Shown: positions 45,121 to 54,909, numbered from the stretch's first letter. The stretch: 64,000 nt of DNA from Hyphomonadaceae bacterium (GCA_022844345.1 JALHLU010000006.1:226711-290710); one strand, 5' to 3'. The notes: generated by a model from the sequence alone, not told the origin. Numbers and translations are program-made.

Positions 45121-45159
45121 ACCGGCCAGCTGCTCCCCCAGCTGGCCGGTTTGGTTTTG
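45121..45159 (+). terminator. Intrinsic terminator of the small-protein unit
   Basis: ACCGGCCAGCTG (45121-45132) pairs perfectly with CAGCTGGCCGGT (45139-45150) around loop CTCCCC, followed by TTGGTTTTGG. A 12-bp G+C-rich stem with a T-rich tail. It also lies near the end of nadR on the other strand. Confidence 0.85.
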
Positions 45160-45217
45160 GAGGCGCTCACCTTGCTCCGCTCATGCTGACGAGGGAGCTG
45201 TGCATACAGGATGGGTT

Positions 45218-46225
45218 TCAGCGCCTGACGTTCGTTGCGTGCAGAAGCTCGTCGATCGCCTCGACCGCAATCGTTCTGCGTTGCTCCGGCGTCCCCCGCA
45301 CGCGGACGAATTTCACGCCGCGCGACAGAAGCTCTCGTTCGGTGGCGCGATGGAAATCCAGGCGCACAGCGGGGTCGTGGAAATAGCGGGTGCCGTCGTC
45401 GACCCATGGCATGTCGATGTCGCAGAAGATGTAGAGATCGGGATAGTTGCGATAGGCGTCGAACCATGGATCGCGCGAGCCGGCGAGGGTGTCCGACCAG
45501 ACGGCGGTGAGGACGGGATCGGTATCCTCGATCAGCACGCGGTTGGCGCGCAGGCTGGCGGCGGAGACACCGGCGAGGTGGCCCATCACGATCTGGCGCA
45601 TGTCTTCGGGCGTGGTGGCGCCAGACCCAAAAGCTTCGGTGTGGAAGCGGCCGTATTCGGGGGCGACCACCGTATCGTAATGCCGTGCGAGCTCGGCCGA
45701 AAGCGACGTCTTGCCGGTCGATTCCGCGCCCACCAGCGTGACGCGCTTGAGGTAGTAGGGGCGCACGGGGCCGGGCAGGAAACGCCAGTTGCGGTAAGGG
45801 TCGTTGCGAATTGCGGTCGCAGAGATGGGGAAGGCGGTGCGGGCTTCATCCACGGGCACAAAGCGCGCGCCGGCGCCGGCGGCGAGGCGGTGGCCGTAGG
45901 GCTCGGAGGCGAAGATGATGTCGATGGGTTCGGGGTGATAGCGCCTGAGAATGTCGGCCCAGATCGGCCAGAAGTTTTCGGGATCGTCTTCAGGCGCCTG
46001 CGGCACTGTTTCGGGGCAGTGGAGGACGCGGGTGGAGGGGAACATCTCCTTCATCCATTGATGGCGCAGCTCACCCGGGATGGGATCGCCGGGCAGCGAG
46101 CAGACGAGGATGGTGAGCTCGTCGACATAGGCGCGGCCGAAGTCGCACAGATAGACGTGGCCGGCATGGGGCGGCATGAACTTGCCGAGCACGAAGCCGC
46201 GTTTGGGTCTGGCGAGGAAGCTCAT
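45218..46225 (-). CDS. nadR: NadR-type NMN adenylyltransferase/ribosylnicotinamide kinase
   Basis: 335 residues from ATG 46225 (MSFLARPKRGFVLGKFMPPH). The N-terminal nucleotidyltransferase has GKFMPPHAGHVYLCDF (GxxxPxHxGH) and PISATAIRNDPYRNWRF (the ISxTxxR-like motif). The C-terminal P-loop kinase has TLVGAESTGKTSLSAELARHY and EDTDPVLTAVW. The helix-turn-helix of enterobacterial NadR is absent. Its ATG overlaps the pnuC stop in ATGA (46222-46225). With pnuC it forms a salvage route: transport of nicotinamide riboside, phosphorylation, conversion to NAD. Confidence 0.93.
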   Translation of the reverse strand: MSFLARPKRGFVLGKFMPPHAGHVYLCDFGRAYVDELTILVCSLPGDPIPGELRHQWMKEMFPSTRVLHCPETVPQAPEDDPENFWPIWADILRRYHPEPIDIIFASEPYGHRLAAGAGARFVPVDEARTAFPISATAIRNDPYRNWRFLPGPVRPYYLKRVTLVGAESTGKTSLSAELARHYDTVVAPEYGRFHTEAFGSGATTPEDMRQIVMGHLAGVSAASLRANRVLIEDTDPVLTAVWSDTLAGSRDPWFDAYRNYPDLYIFCDIDMPWVDDGTRYFHDPAVRLDFHRATERELLSRGVKFVRVRGTPEQRRTIAVEAIDELLHATNVRR

Positions 46226-46821
46226 CGTGCGGCCTGCGCAGGTGCTGGTTCGGTCTCGGGCGAGTATGAACGCAATTCCTTGCGCCATTCCAACCAGCCC
46301 CAGAAGGCGTTGAAGAAGAAGAAGGCGTAGAGGGCGGTGTAGAGCCAGAGCCCTCCGCTCGCGTAGACGAAGACCGACAGGGCGTTGACCACCACCCAGA
46401 CGAACCAGTTCTCGATCCGCTTCAGGCTGAGCAGGACCTGCGCGAAGATGGAGAGGGCGAGGATGGCGGCGTCGGCGCGAGCCATCGCCGCGTCAGTCCA
46501 TATCTTCAGCGCGCTGGCGCCCATGAGCGCGATGGCGATGGCGGCGAGCATTCCGCCGATGACGATGGCGGGGGGCGTGTTGCGGATCGGGGGCGGGGCG
46601 GAATTGCTTCCGCGCACCCAGAACCACCAGCCATAGATCTGGATGGCGATGAAGATCGGCTGCAGGACGGCGCTGGAATAGAACTGGGAGTTCCAGAACA
46701 CGAAGAAGCCGAGGCCGGTGCCCAGAATGCCGGTCGGAAACTGCCAGAGGCTGCGTTTCACGGCGAGGATGACGCATACCAGCGTCAGGGCCGTTGCGGC
46801 GATCTCCAGCGGATCAGTCAT
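46222..46821 (-). CDS. pnuC: Nicotinamide riboside transporter PnuC
   Basis: 199 residues from ATG 46821 (MTDPLEIAATALTLVCVILA); a longer frame to 46923 is rejected because it overlaps the divergent promoter region. Six to seven TM helices with the substrate-site signature FIAIQIYGWWFWV and RIENWFVWVVVNALSVFVY plus YTALYAFFFFNAFWGWLEW. Passive carrier; NadR phosphorylation traps the substrate. Divergent from glnD. Confidence 0.94.
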   Translation of the reverse strand: MTDPLEIAATALTLVCVILAVKRSLWQFPTGILGTGLGFFVFWNSQFYSSAVLQPIFIAIQIYGWWFWVRGSNSAPPPIRNTPPAIVIGGMLAAIAIALMGASALKIWTDAAMARADAAILALSIFAQVLLSLKRIENWFVWVVVNALSVFVYASGGLWLYTALYAFFFFNAFWGWLEWRKELRSYSPETEPAPAQAAR

Positions 46822-46952
46822 GCCTTGCCCCGGGCTTCCCCGGGCCGAAATTGCCCCGGCAGGCGTAAACGGGCAACCACACTGTTCCTGTTCGCAAGAG
46901 CGATCTGTTGCCGCCTGTTGCAAGCCGTCAAAGGCGGCTAGACATCTGGCTC

Positions 46953-49829
46953 ATGACTGACCCCGACCATCCCGTGGAAGCCCGAACCCCAGACCAACGG
47001 GCCGCCCCGCCAATCACTCCCCGCGCGGGACCGGTGAAACCCGGGCCGTGGCGGATTGCCGATATTGTTGACGGGCGAAAGCTGCGCATCCAGTTGACCG
47101 CGGCGGCGCTCGACAACGGGTCGGACCCGGTCGCCCAGCGCAAGCGGGCGCTGGACCTGATCCATGCCGCCCTGTTCCGGGGCCGCATGATCGCGCAGGA
47201 CAGGCTGGAAGAGGGGGCCGACGGGCTCGACACGGCGAACCTGCTTTCGGCCGTGATGGATGAAGCGCTGTCGGCGCTTTACGACTTCACGGTGGTTCAC
47301 ATCTTCCGGGCCCACAATCCGACGGATGCGGAGCGCATGGCCGTGGTCGCGGTGGGCGGATACGGGCGCGGCGTGCTTGCGCCGTCATCCGATGTCGATC
47401 TGCTGTTCGTGCGCAGCTACAAGCAGACAGCCTGGGCCGAAAGCGTGATCGAGTACATGCTCTATGCGCTTTGGGACATGGGGCTCAAGGTCGGGCATTC
47501 CTTCCGCAATATCGACGAGTGCATCAAGCTGTCGCGCGAGGACGTGACGATCCGCACCGCGATCCTCGACAAGCGCTTCCTGTTTGGCGACCGCAGCGTT
47601 TTCGACAAGTTGTCGGAACGCTTCCACAAGGACGTGGTGCAGGGGCGCGGCGCGGAGTTCGTTGCAGCCAAGCTCCAGGAGCGCGCCGACCGGCACGCGC
47701 GCGAGGGGGACTCGCGTTATCGCGTCGAGCCCAATGTGAAAGACGGCAAGGGCGGCTTGCGCGACCTGCAGACGCTGTTCTGGCTCGCCAAGTACATCCA
47801 TGGCGGCGACAAGCTGCAGGAGGTGCTGGAGAATTCGGCGTTCATTCCTGCGGACCGTGCGATCTTCATGCGCGAGGCGCGCTTCCTGTGGACGGTGCGT
47901 TGTCATCTCCACTTCCTGACAGGGCGTGGAGAGGAGCGGCTGTCGTTCGACCTGCAGCCCGAGATGGCGGCGCGCATGGGCTATACGGCGCGCGGCAACG
48001 TCAACGCGGTCGAGCGCTTCATGAAACGCTATTTTCTTGCGGCGAAGGAAGTCGGCGCGCTGACGCGCATCCTCTGCGCAAAGCTGGAGGTGGACGAGAA
48101 GAAACGCCCCGGCGGCCGCGCGCGCCTGATCCCCGCCGCGGCGGCCAAGCCACTCAAGGAAGAGGGCTTCGCCACCGATGGCGGGCGGCTGACCATCACC
48201 GACCCGGACCTGTTCGTATCGGATACGCGCAGGTTGATGCGGTTGTTCTGGCTGGCCAATGAGCGGCAGATGGACATCCATCCCGAAGCGCTGACGGCGG
48301 CTCGGCGGTCGCTGTGGGCGGTGACGCGGCAGGCGCGCAACGACGACGATTCGCGTGCGATGTTCCTAGAGATCATCGCGGGCAAGAACCATCCGGGCAT
48401 CGTGCTGCCGCTGATGAACGAGGCGGGTGTGCTGGGCCGGTTCGTGCCGGAGTTCGGACGCATCGTGGGCCAGACGCAATTCAACATGTATCACCACTTC
48501 ACCGTGGACGAGCACACGCTGATGGCGGTGAACACCATCCACGACATCGAACGTGGCACGGAGAAGGAACTGCATCCGCTGTCGACCGAGCTGTTCCCGA
48601 AGGTGCAGAACCGGCGGGCGCTCTATCTCGCCATGCTGCTGCACGATACGGGCAAGGGGAAAGGCGACCAGCAGGTGGAGGGCGCCAAGCAGGCGCGCGC
48701 GGCGTCCCTGCGGCTCGGGCTGCCCGAGGACGAGGCGGACCTGGTGGCCTGGCTGGTGGGAAACCACCTCGAGATGAGCGACACGGCCCAGCGCCGCGAC
48801 ATCACCGACCCGCAGACGATCTCGCGCTTTGCCGAGCGTGTCGGCAATCTCGAGCGGCTGAGACTGCTTCTGATCCTGACGGTTGCGGACATTCGCGCTG
48901 TGGGACCGGGCGTATGGAATGGCTGGAAGGGGCAGTTACTGCGCGATCTCTATCACGCCACCGAGGCGGCGCTGCGCGGCGGCCGCACCGACGATCGCAG
49001 CCTTCGTGCGCAGCTGGTCGATCGCGCCGAAAGGGCGCGGCAGGCGCTGGCCAACCAGATCGGCCCGACGCCGCAGCTGGCGGCGATCGAACCGGCCTAC
49101 TGGGTCGGATTCTCGACAGATGTGCAGGCGCGCCATGCGGCGGCGCTCGCCAAGGAGGCGGGCAAGCCCATCGTGGTGGGCGCCTTTGTCGATGCCGGCC
49201 GCTCGGCCACGGAGGTTCTTGTTTCGGCGCCTGATAGGCCCGGCCTGTTCGCGGATCTTTGCGGCGCGCTCAGCGCCGCCGGGGCCAACATCGTGGCGGC
49301 GCACCTTTATGATGCGGGCGCCGGCCGGGTGCTCGATGTGTTCGATGTCCAGGATTCGCGCGGACAGCCGCTGGGCGTGGATCATCCGCATTCCGTTGAA
49401 AGACTGATCACTGACCTGCGCGCGGCTGCGGCGGGCGGGGAGGGCGTCAAGACGCCGGGCAAGGCGCCTGCCGCAAGCCGCCGCCTTGCCGCCTTCATCA
49501 TCGCCCCGCTTGTGCTGATCGATCGCGAAGCGTCGATGGACCGCACCATCATCGAGGTGTCGGGCCGCGACAGGCCCGGCCTTCTCTATGACATCGCGCG
49601 CGAGCTTGCGGATGCGAAACTGTCGATCCGCTCGGCGCATGTCGGAGCCTATGGCGAACGCGTTCATGACGTCTTCTATGTCGAGCCGCTGGGCGGAGGA
49701 CCTGTGCCGGCCGAAATGGACCAGCCGCTGACGGAAAGGCTCGTGGCCGTGCTGCGTTCCTTCTCGCCAAATCCGCCGCGCATCCCGGCTCACACGCTGG
49801 CGAGGGCCCCGGCTTCGTTTGACCGGTAG
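46953..49829 (+). CDS. glnD: [Protein-PII] uridylyltransferase/uridylyl-removing enzyme
   Basis: Glutamine sensor that modifies PII proteins, 958 residues from ATG 46953. Nucleotidyltransferase motif VGGYGRGVLAPSSDVDLLF near residues 130-150; PNVKDGKGGLRDLQTLFWLA follows. HD domain: YHHFTVDEHTLMAVNTIHDI and LAMLLHDTGKGKGDQQVEGA. Two ACT domains near the C-terminus (VSAPDRPGLFADLCGALSAA and VSGRDRPGLLYDIARELADA) bind glutamine. murJ follows 101 bp later. Confidence 0.96.
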   Translation: MTDPDHPVEARTPDQRAAPPITPRAGPVKPGPWRIADIVDGRKLRIQLTAAALDNGSDPVAQRKRALDLIHAALFRGRMIAQDRLEEGADGLDTANLLSAVMDEALSALYDFTVVHIFRAHNPTDAERMAVVAVGGYGRGVLAPSSDVDLLFVRSYKQTAWAESVIEYMLYALWDMGLKVGHSFRNIDECIKLSREDVTIRTAILDKRFLFGDRSVFDKLSERFHKDVVQGRGAEFVAAKLQERADRHAREGDSRYRVEPNVKDGKGGLRDLQTLFWLAKYIHGGDKLQEVLENSAFIPADRAIFMREARFLWTVRCHLHFLTGRGEERLSFDLQPEMAARMGYTARGNVNAVERFMKRYFLAAKEVGALTRILCAKLEVDEKKRPGGRARLIPAAAAKPLKEEGFATDGGRLTITDPDLFVSDTRRLMRLFWLANERQMDIHPEALTAARRSLWAVTRQARNDDDSRAMFLEIIAGKNHPGIVLPLMNEAGVLGRFVPEFGRIVGQTQFNMYHHFTVDEHTLMAVNTIHDIERGTEKELHPLSTELFPKVQNRRALYLAMLLHDTGKGKGDQQVEGAKQARAASLRLGLPEDEADLVAWLVGNHLEMSDTAQRRDITDPQTISRFAERVGNLERLRLLLILTVADIRAVGPGVWNGWKGQLLRDLYHATEAALRGGRTDDRSLRAQLVDRAERARQALANQIGPTPQLAAIEPAYWVGFSTDVQARHAAALAKEAGKPIVVGAFVDAGRSATEVLVSAPDRPGLFADLCGALSAAGANIVAAHLYDAGAGRVLDVFDVQDSRGQPLGVDHPHSVERLITDLRAAAAGGEGVKTPGKAPAASRRLAAFIIAPLVLIDREASMDRTIIEVSGRDRPGLLYDIARELADAKLSIRSAHVGAYGERVHDVFYVEPLGGGPVPAEMDQPLTERLVAVLRSFSPNPPRIPAHTLARAPASFDR

Positions 49830-49930
49830 CGATCGCGGGCTGATCATCTGAAGGGGGCTGGCCGCAACGCCGTTGTAAGCGGTAGTTGATATCCAGACGT
49901 CTTCCGACTGATTCCCATGACAGGCCGCCA

Positions 49931-51529
49931 ATGTCCCTTGCGCGCAACGTCTTCGTGCAGACCTTCTTCACGCTTGGAAGCCGGATACTGGGCTTTGCGC
50001 GTGATCTTGCCCTGAATGCGCGGTTTGGCGGGGGCGGGTCGGGCCCGCTGATGGATTGCTGGGCGACGGCGCAGATGTTGCCCAACCTGTTCCGCCGGTT
50101 GTTTGCGGAAGGGGCGTTTGCGCAGGGCTTTGTGCCGGTGTTCGCCGCCGTCCGGGCGCAGGAGGGCGCGGAGGCGGCCGACAGGATTGCGTCGCAGGCG
50201 ATGGCCTTCATCCTGACGGTGGTCGCGCTGGTCACCATCGGCCTTGAGGTGGCGATGCCGTGGCTGATGCCGTTCCTCTTGTCGGCTTATGTCAGCGATC
50301 CGGACACAATGGCGATCGCCACGCTGATGGCGCAGCTGGCGATGCCATATCTTGTCTTCATGACGCTGGCCTCGCTGTTGTCGGGGGTGCTGAACACGCT
50401 GGGGCGGTTCGCGCTCACGGCGGGGGCCCCCATGCTGCTCAATGCCTGCACGATCGCGCCGCTGGTTCTGATATCTGACAAGGTGGAGGCGGCGCAGTGG
50501 GCCGCCGCCGCTGTTTCAGTGTCAGGGCTGCTGCAATGCGCCCTGCTGTGGTGGGGCACGCGCAAGCTGGGCGTGAAGCTCGGCCTCAATCTGCCCGTGA
50601 TTACGCGCGGCGTGCGCAAGATGCTCGCGATCGCCATTCCCGGCGCGATTGCCGGCGGCGCGCTGCAGGTCTCATCGCTGGTGACGCAGATGCTGTCAGG
50701 GTCCGACCCCGGCGCGCGCAGCGTGCTCTACAATTCCGATCGGCTGTATCAGCTACCGCTGGGCCTTATCGGCGTGGCGGTCGGTCTTGCGCTGGTGCCG
50801 CGCCTGTCGCGGCATTTTGCCGACAATGACCAGGCCGGCGCGTCGCGCACGATGGATGACGGGATCGGGTTGTCGATGGCGTTCACGCTGCCGGCGGCGG
50901 CGGCCCTGCTGGTGATGCCGTTCTTCATCATCGATGCAACCGTCACGCGCGGCGCGTTCACCAGCGCTGATGCTCAGCGCACGGCCGAAGTGCTGCGCCA
51001 GTTTGCCTGGGGCGTCCCCGCGTTCGTGCTGGCCAAGGTGTTCACGCCGCCCTTCTTTGCGCGGCAGAAGTCGAAGCGGCCGATGCAGTTCTCGCTGGTC
51101 TCGGTCGCTATCACCGTCGTGGCCGGGGCGGGGCTCTGGTACTGGTTCCCGACCGTCGGAATCGACGGCGTCATCGGCCTTGCCATTGCGACGTCGTTCG
51201 GGGCGTGGGTGAACGTGTTCCTGCTGGCTGCGGCCCTGCATGCGGAAGGGGCCTACACGATGGGGCCGCGCGTGTGGACGCGCATGGTCCGCCTGATCGT
51301 GGCGACGGCCGTGATGGGCGCCTTCGCCGGGGTCTGCGCCTGGCAGTATGAGGCGCTGTCGCAGCTGTTGTGGCGCAAGGAGGTGGCCGTGCTGGCCGTC
51401 ATCATCGCCGGCGTGACGCTGTATGGCGTGGCGGCGTTCGCGCTCAAGGCCGTGACGGTGGCCGAGATCAAGGGCGCGCTGCGGCGCGAGAAGGGCGTGG
51501 CGGGGGTTCCGTCTGCTGGCGAGGGCTGA
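49931..51529 (+). CDS. murJ: Lipid II flippase MurJ
   Basis: Inner-membrane MOP-superfamily flippase for peptidoglycan precursor, 532 residues from ATG 49931 ([20 protein letters not shown]). About 14 TM helices. Conserved MurJ features: [40 protein letters not shown], and [20 protein letters not shown]. It sits between glnD and trpS, the common alphaproteobacterial order. Confidence 0.95.
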   Translation: MSLARNVFVQTFFTLGSRILGFARDLALNARFGGGGSGPLMDCWATAQMLPNLFRRLFAEGAFAQGFVPVFAAVRAQEGAEAADRIASQAMAFILTVVALVTIGLEVAMPWLMPFLLSAYVSDPDTMAIATLMAQLAMPYLVFMTLASLLSGVLNTLGRFALTAGAPMLLNACTIAPLVLISDKVEAAQWAAAAVSVSGLLQCALLWWGTRKLGVKLGLNLPVITRGVRKMLAIAIPGAIAGGALQVSSLVTQMLSGSDPGARSVLYNSDRLYQLPLGLIGVAVGLALVPRLSRHFADNDQAGASRTMDDGIGLSMAFTLPAAAALLVMPFFIIDATVTRGAFTSADAQRTAEVLRQFAWGVPAFVLAKVFTPPFFARQKSKRPMQFSLVSVAITVVAGAGLWYWFPTVGIDGVIGLAIATSFGAWVNVFLLAAALHAEGAYTMGPRVWTRMVRLIVATAVMGAFAGVCAWQYEALSQLLWRKEVAVLAVIIAGVTLYGVAAFALKAVTVAEIKGALRREKGVAGVPSAGEG

Positions 51530-51543
51530 TAAAGCCCCCGGCC

Positions 51544-52596
51544 ATGTCAGATCAGAAATCCCACGATCAGAAGCCTGTCGAATATTCCGGTCCCAGGCGC
51601 GTGTTTTCCGGCGTGCAGCCTTCGGGCAGCCTGCATCTTGGGAACTATCTGGGCGCGCTCGTGAAGTTCGTCGCGATGCAGGACCAGTATCCCTGCATCT
51701 TCTGCGTGGTGGACCTGCACGCCATCACGGTGCCGCAGGATCCCAAACTCTTGGCGGCGCAGACGCGCGAGATTGCATCGGCGTATCTGGCGGCGGGCGT
51801 CGATCCGGCCAAGTCGATCATCTTCGCGCAATCATCCGTGCTGGCGCATTCGGAGCTGGGCTGGATCTTCAACTGTGTCGCGCGCATGGGCTGGCTTGAG
51901 CGGATGACGCAGTTCAAGGACAAGTCGTCCGGCAAGGATGCGGAGAACATCTCCGTCGGCCTGTTCGACTATCCTGTGCTGCAGGCGGCGGACATTCTTG
52001 CCTACAAGGCCACGCACGTGCCGGTGGGCGAGGACCAGAAGCAGCACCTTGAGCTGAGCCGCGACATTGCCGGCAAGTTCAACCGCGACTTCAACGCGCC
52101 GGGATTCTTCCCGCTTCCCGAGCCGCTCTATCAGGGGCCGGGTGCGCGCATCATGTCGCTCAAGGACGGGACGAAGAAGATGTCGAAGTCGGACCCGTCC
52201 GACGCCTCGCGCATCAACCTGCTCGATACGGCCGACGAGATCGCGAAGAAGATCAAGCGCGCCACCAGCGACAGCGAGATGCTGCCTTCCGAGCCAAAGG
52301 GTCTTGAGGGAAGGGCGGAGGCGGCCAACCTTGTCGGCATCTACGCTGTGTTGAATGGACAGACCGAGCAGCAAGTGCTGGACGAATTCGGCGGGCACGG
52401 CTTTGGCAAGTTCAAGCCGGCGCTGGCCGATCTTGCTGTGGCGAAGCTCGGACCGGTTGCAGACAAGATGCGCCGCCTGATGAACGATCCCGGCGAGGTT
52501 GATCGCGTGCTGAAGGATGGCGGGGAGCGCGCCAATGCGATCGCTGCGCCTGTAATGGATGAAGTCCGCCGGGTGGTCGGGTTCTGGCGTCCATAG
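51544..52596 (+). CDS. trpS: Tryptophanyl-tRNA synthetase
   Basis: Class I aminoacyl-tRNA synthetase, 350 residues. [20 protein letters not shown] carries the HIGH-equivalent HLGN (31-34) and [20 protein letters not shown] carries KMSKS. It starts 14 bp after murJ. A decayed repeat copy occupies the region just after its stop. Confidence 0.96.
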   Translation: MSDQKSHDQKPVEYSGPRRVFSGVQPSGSLHLGNYLGALVKFVAMQDQYPCIFCVVDLHAITVPQDPKLLAAQTREIASAYLAAGVDPAKSIIFAQSSVLAHSELGWIFNCVARMGWLERMTQFKDKSSGKDAENISVGLFDYPVLQAADILAYKATHVPVGEDQKQHLELSRDIAGKFNRDFNAPGFFPLPEPLYQGPGARIMSLKDGTKKMSKSDPSDASRINLLDTADEIAKKIKRATSDSEMLPSEPKGLEGRAEAANLVGIYAVLNGQTEQQVLDEFGGHGFGKFKPALADLAVAKLGPVADKMRRLMNDPGEVDRVLKDGGERANAIAAPVMDEVRRVVGFWRP

Positions 52597-52631
52597 GGCG
52601 CATGTTGATTGTGCGGACTTCGCCGTAGCTT

Positions 52632-52756
52632 CTCCGCCCATGCCGACGAAAGCCGGCATCCAGGAATGGTCACGCGACGCGACAGGCTGGAAGCTCCAGG
52701 CCTGCCCAAGGTTCACCATCAGTCCTGGGTCCCGGCTTTTGAGGGGACATACGGAG
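52632..52756 (+). repeat. Decayed, divergent relative of the inverted-repeat family
   Basis: Left arm CCGCCCATGCCGACGAAAGCCGGCATCC lies near 52634-52661, split here as CCGCCCATGCCGACG and AAAGCCGGCATCC. The interior has a GGAAGCTCCAGG palindrome and the right part CCTGGGTCCCGGCTTTTGAG. The layout matches the 120-bp family, but the arm sequence differs and the right arm is degraded. It lies between trpS and the PCuAC lipoprotein gene. Confidence 0.6.
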
Positions 52757-52776
52757 ATGTGCGTAAAGGAGAGACC

Positions 52777-53205
52777 ATGTCGATGAAACTGGTCATTGCG
52801 GCGCTGGCCCTGCTGCTCTCGGCGTGCGGGGGAAGCGCAGAGAGCCTCACCGTCGACAATGCGACCTATAGGGCGCCGTTGACGGATGGGGGGGTGGGCG
52901 TTGCCTATTTTTCCATCACGTCGGCGACGGCTGACCGAATCACAGGCCTGTCATCGCCAAATGCCGGCCGGATCGAAATGCATGCCACGGTCACGAAGGA
53001 CGGTATGGCGAGCATGGAACGGCTTGATTCGGTGGAACTTCCGGCAGGCCAGACCGTCATATTCGCAGCGAGGGGGCTGCATCTGATGGTGTTTTCGCCA
53101 CAGCCTGTGGCGCCTGGCGCCACATTTCCGATTCAAATCGAATTAGAGTCGGGCCGGAAAGAAGCCGTATCCTTCGCTCAGACGTTGGGGACGGATCATC
53201 GGTAG
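52777..53205 (+). CDS. PCuAC-type copper chaperone lipoprotein (DUF461)
   Basis: 142 residues. MSMKLVIAALALLLSAC is a lipoprotein signal, cysteine 17. The mature protein has the PCuAC pattern: YFSITSATADRITGLSSPNA, then EMHATVTKDGMASMERLDSV and GLHLMVFSPQPVAPG, giving H..., M... and HxM copper ligands. It would carry Cu(I) in the periplasm, probably to cytochrome oxidase. Start ATG has AAGGAGAG upstream. No Sco or other copper gene lies adjacent. Confidence 0.87.
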   Translation: MSMKLVIAALALLLSACGGSAESLTVDNATYRAPLTDGGVGVAYFSITSATADRITGLSSPNAGRIEMHATVTKDGMASMERLDSVELPAGQTVIFAARGLHLMVFSPQPVAPGATFPIQIELESGRKEAVSFAQTLGTDHR

Positions 53206-53289
53206 TAACGCGTCCTAAACGATTGTTGGGTTGAGGTTAACGGCGGACCCATACAAGGTCCGCTTTCTGCCGGAAGCCGGGGCTGGGCC

Positions 53290-54369
53290 ATGTCAGTGCT
53301 GAAACTGCGCCGCGATATGGTCGTGGTCGAGGAGGAGGTTTCCAAGACCTCCGATAAAGATACCGACCGACCGTTCCCGCTTCGCCGCATCGAAGCCGAT
53401 CCCATCGACGTGATCGAAGGCGAACTCGTGTCGCCAGAGGCGGACGAGCCGGATGTGGAGTTTGTTCCGCAGAAGACGTTCTTCCAGCATGTCGGATTTT
53501 GGCTGAAGACGACAGCAATCGTCGCCGTGCTCGGCGCCTATCCCGTCATGGTCTTCGCCGCCAGCGATGTCGGCGACCGCAACCTATCCAGCCTTGTCGA
53601 CCGGTCCGCGTGGGCGGCTCCGTGGGCCGGCGGCGCAGCGGTTCTGATGCAGCAGCATTTTGAGGAACTCGGCTGGGCCGGCGACGCAGCGGCGTGGGAG
53701 CCGATGGCGCGCCTCACGGCCAAGCCCGCGTATCAGGAAGCCATGGCGCAGAGCCTTGGCGCTGTAATTGCGCTCGCAAACGCGCAGGCGATCGCCGAGG
53801 AACGCCCCGACGCCGATCTGGAAGCGGCTGCGCAACTTGTTTCGGGCGCTTCCACCGGTGTTGAGCTGCGCGCTGCGCGCGATGCGCTGGTGAATTATGA
53901 TCGCGGGCTGAAGCGCCGCGACGTCGAAGTTGTCTCCTCGCCTGAAACGCTGGCGGGCCAGCTGGACCTGATGTCGGGATGGGCTGCCCAGAGCCGGGCC
54001 GCCATCATTGCATCGGCCGCGTCGGTCGGCGGCAACCCGATGGACGAGGACGCCACCCGCGCCGTCTACATGGCGAAGGGGCAGGCTGTGGTGGCCTTCC
54101 TGATGCTCGAAGCGCTCGACTGGCCGCAGACGCCTGCGGGTGTCGCGGCTCGCGCCAATGCCGCCGAGGCCTGGAAGGCCGTTGCGGAATTCCACCCGCT
54201 GGTCGTGCTCAACGGTGATGCGGACGGATCGATTTTTGGCAACCACCCGGCGGCGGCCGGCTTCCTGCTGACGCAGGCGGAAGCGGCAACTACTGCGCTG
54301 ATGGCAGAACTGCCCGCCGCGAAGCCGGCGCTTGCCCCGCCGGTGGCGACGACCGCTGCATCCGAATAG
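53290..54369 (+). CDS. Uncharacterised single-pass membrane protein
   Basis: 359 residues. A charged ~65-residue N-terminus (VVVEEEVSKTSDKDTDRPFP) precedes one TM helix (FWLKTTAIVAVLGAYPVMVF, about residues 70-90). The remaining ~265 residues are helical and Ala-rich and should be periplasmic (NLSSLVDRSAWAAPWAGGAA; GAVIALANAQAIAEERPDAD). The architecture resembles DUF2333-type proteins, but this is not a firm match. The stop precedes the Usp-like gene by 45 bp. Confidence 0.7.
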   Translation: MSVLKLRRDMVVVEEEVSKTSDKDTDRPFPLRRIEADPIDVIEGELVSPEADEPDVEFVPQKTFFQHVGFWLKTTAIVAVLGAYPVMVFAASDVGDRNLSSLVDRSAWAAPWAGGAAVLMQQHFEELGWAGDAAAWEPMARLTAKPAYQEAMAQSLGAVIALANAQAIAEERPDADLEAAAQLVSGASTGVELRAARDALVNYDRGLKRRDVEVVSSPETLAGQLDLMSGWAAQSRAAIIASAASVGGNPMDEDATRAVYMAKGQAVVAFLMLEALDWPQTPAGVAARANAAEAWKAVAEFHPLVVLNGDADGSIFGNHPAAAGFLLTQAEAATTALMAELPAAKPALAPPVATTAASE

Positions 54370-54414
54370 GCCGACGTCGGGGCAGGCTTGACCCGGCCGC
54401 CCGTCGAACCCCTC

Positions 54415-54906
54415 ATGCCCAACATGAACGATGCTTCACGCAAGTTCCTCGCCGTCTCCGACGAGACGGAGGAGTGTATGGTCGCGATGGTGTTCGCCGC
54501 GATGCGCGCCAAGGCCGTGTCGGCGGATCTGATCGTACTGCGTTGTGCGCGCGTCCCGGGCCTGGGCGGCTGGATCGGGCTTGATCGCGATATCAGCGAG
54601 GATGCGAAGGATTCTGCCCGCCTCAAGGCGCTGAAGCATATCGACGCCGTCGAGAAGCGCGTGGGCGTCCGGGCGGAGTTGATTGTCAGCGAGGATGATC
54701 CGGTCGATGCGATCCGGACCCTCGTCAACCGGGACAAGACCATCAAGGTGCTGATCCTGGCTGCGGCGCCGGGCTGGCGGCCTGGTCCGCTGGTCTCGCG
54801 CCTTGCGAAGGGAAAGCCCATCGCCAACCGGCCGATAGCCGTCACGGTGATCCCGGGCGACCTCACCGACGCCGAGATCGACGAGATTGGCGGGCTGGCG
54901 GGTTAG
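54415..54906 (+). CDS. Universal stress protein family protein
   Basis: 163 residues from ATG 54415; an in-frame ATG at 54424 and a TTG at 54388 are alternatives. RKFLAVSDETEECMVAMVFA is the UspA strand 1-helix 1, and KVLILAAAPGWRPGPLVSRL stands where the ATP-binding GxxG-S/T loop would be; that loop is poor, so ATP binding is doubtful. DDPVDAIRTLVNRD lies before it. Confidence 0.8.
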   Translation: MPNMNDASRKFLAVSDETEECMVAMVFAAMRAKAVSADLIVLRCARVPGLGGWIGLDRDISEDAKDSARLKALKHIDAVEKRVGVRAELIVSEDDPVDAIRTLVNRDKTIKVLILAAAPGWRPGPLVSRLAKGKPIANRPIAVTVIPGDLTDAEIDEIGGLAG

Positions 54907-54909
54907 GCC

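Noticed and set aside
45175..45192. CCGCTCATGCTGACGA near the end of nadR as a fifth 120-bp element
   Set aside because: Only the start of a left arm is recognisable; no right arm or interior, so it is at most a remnant.
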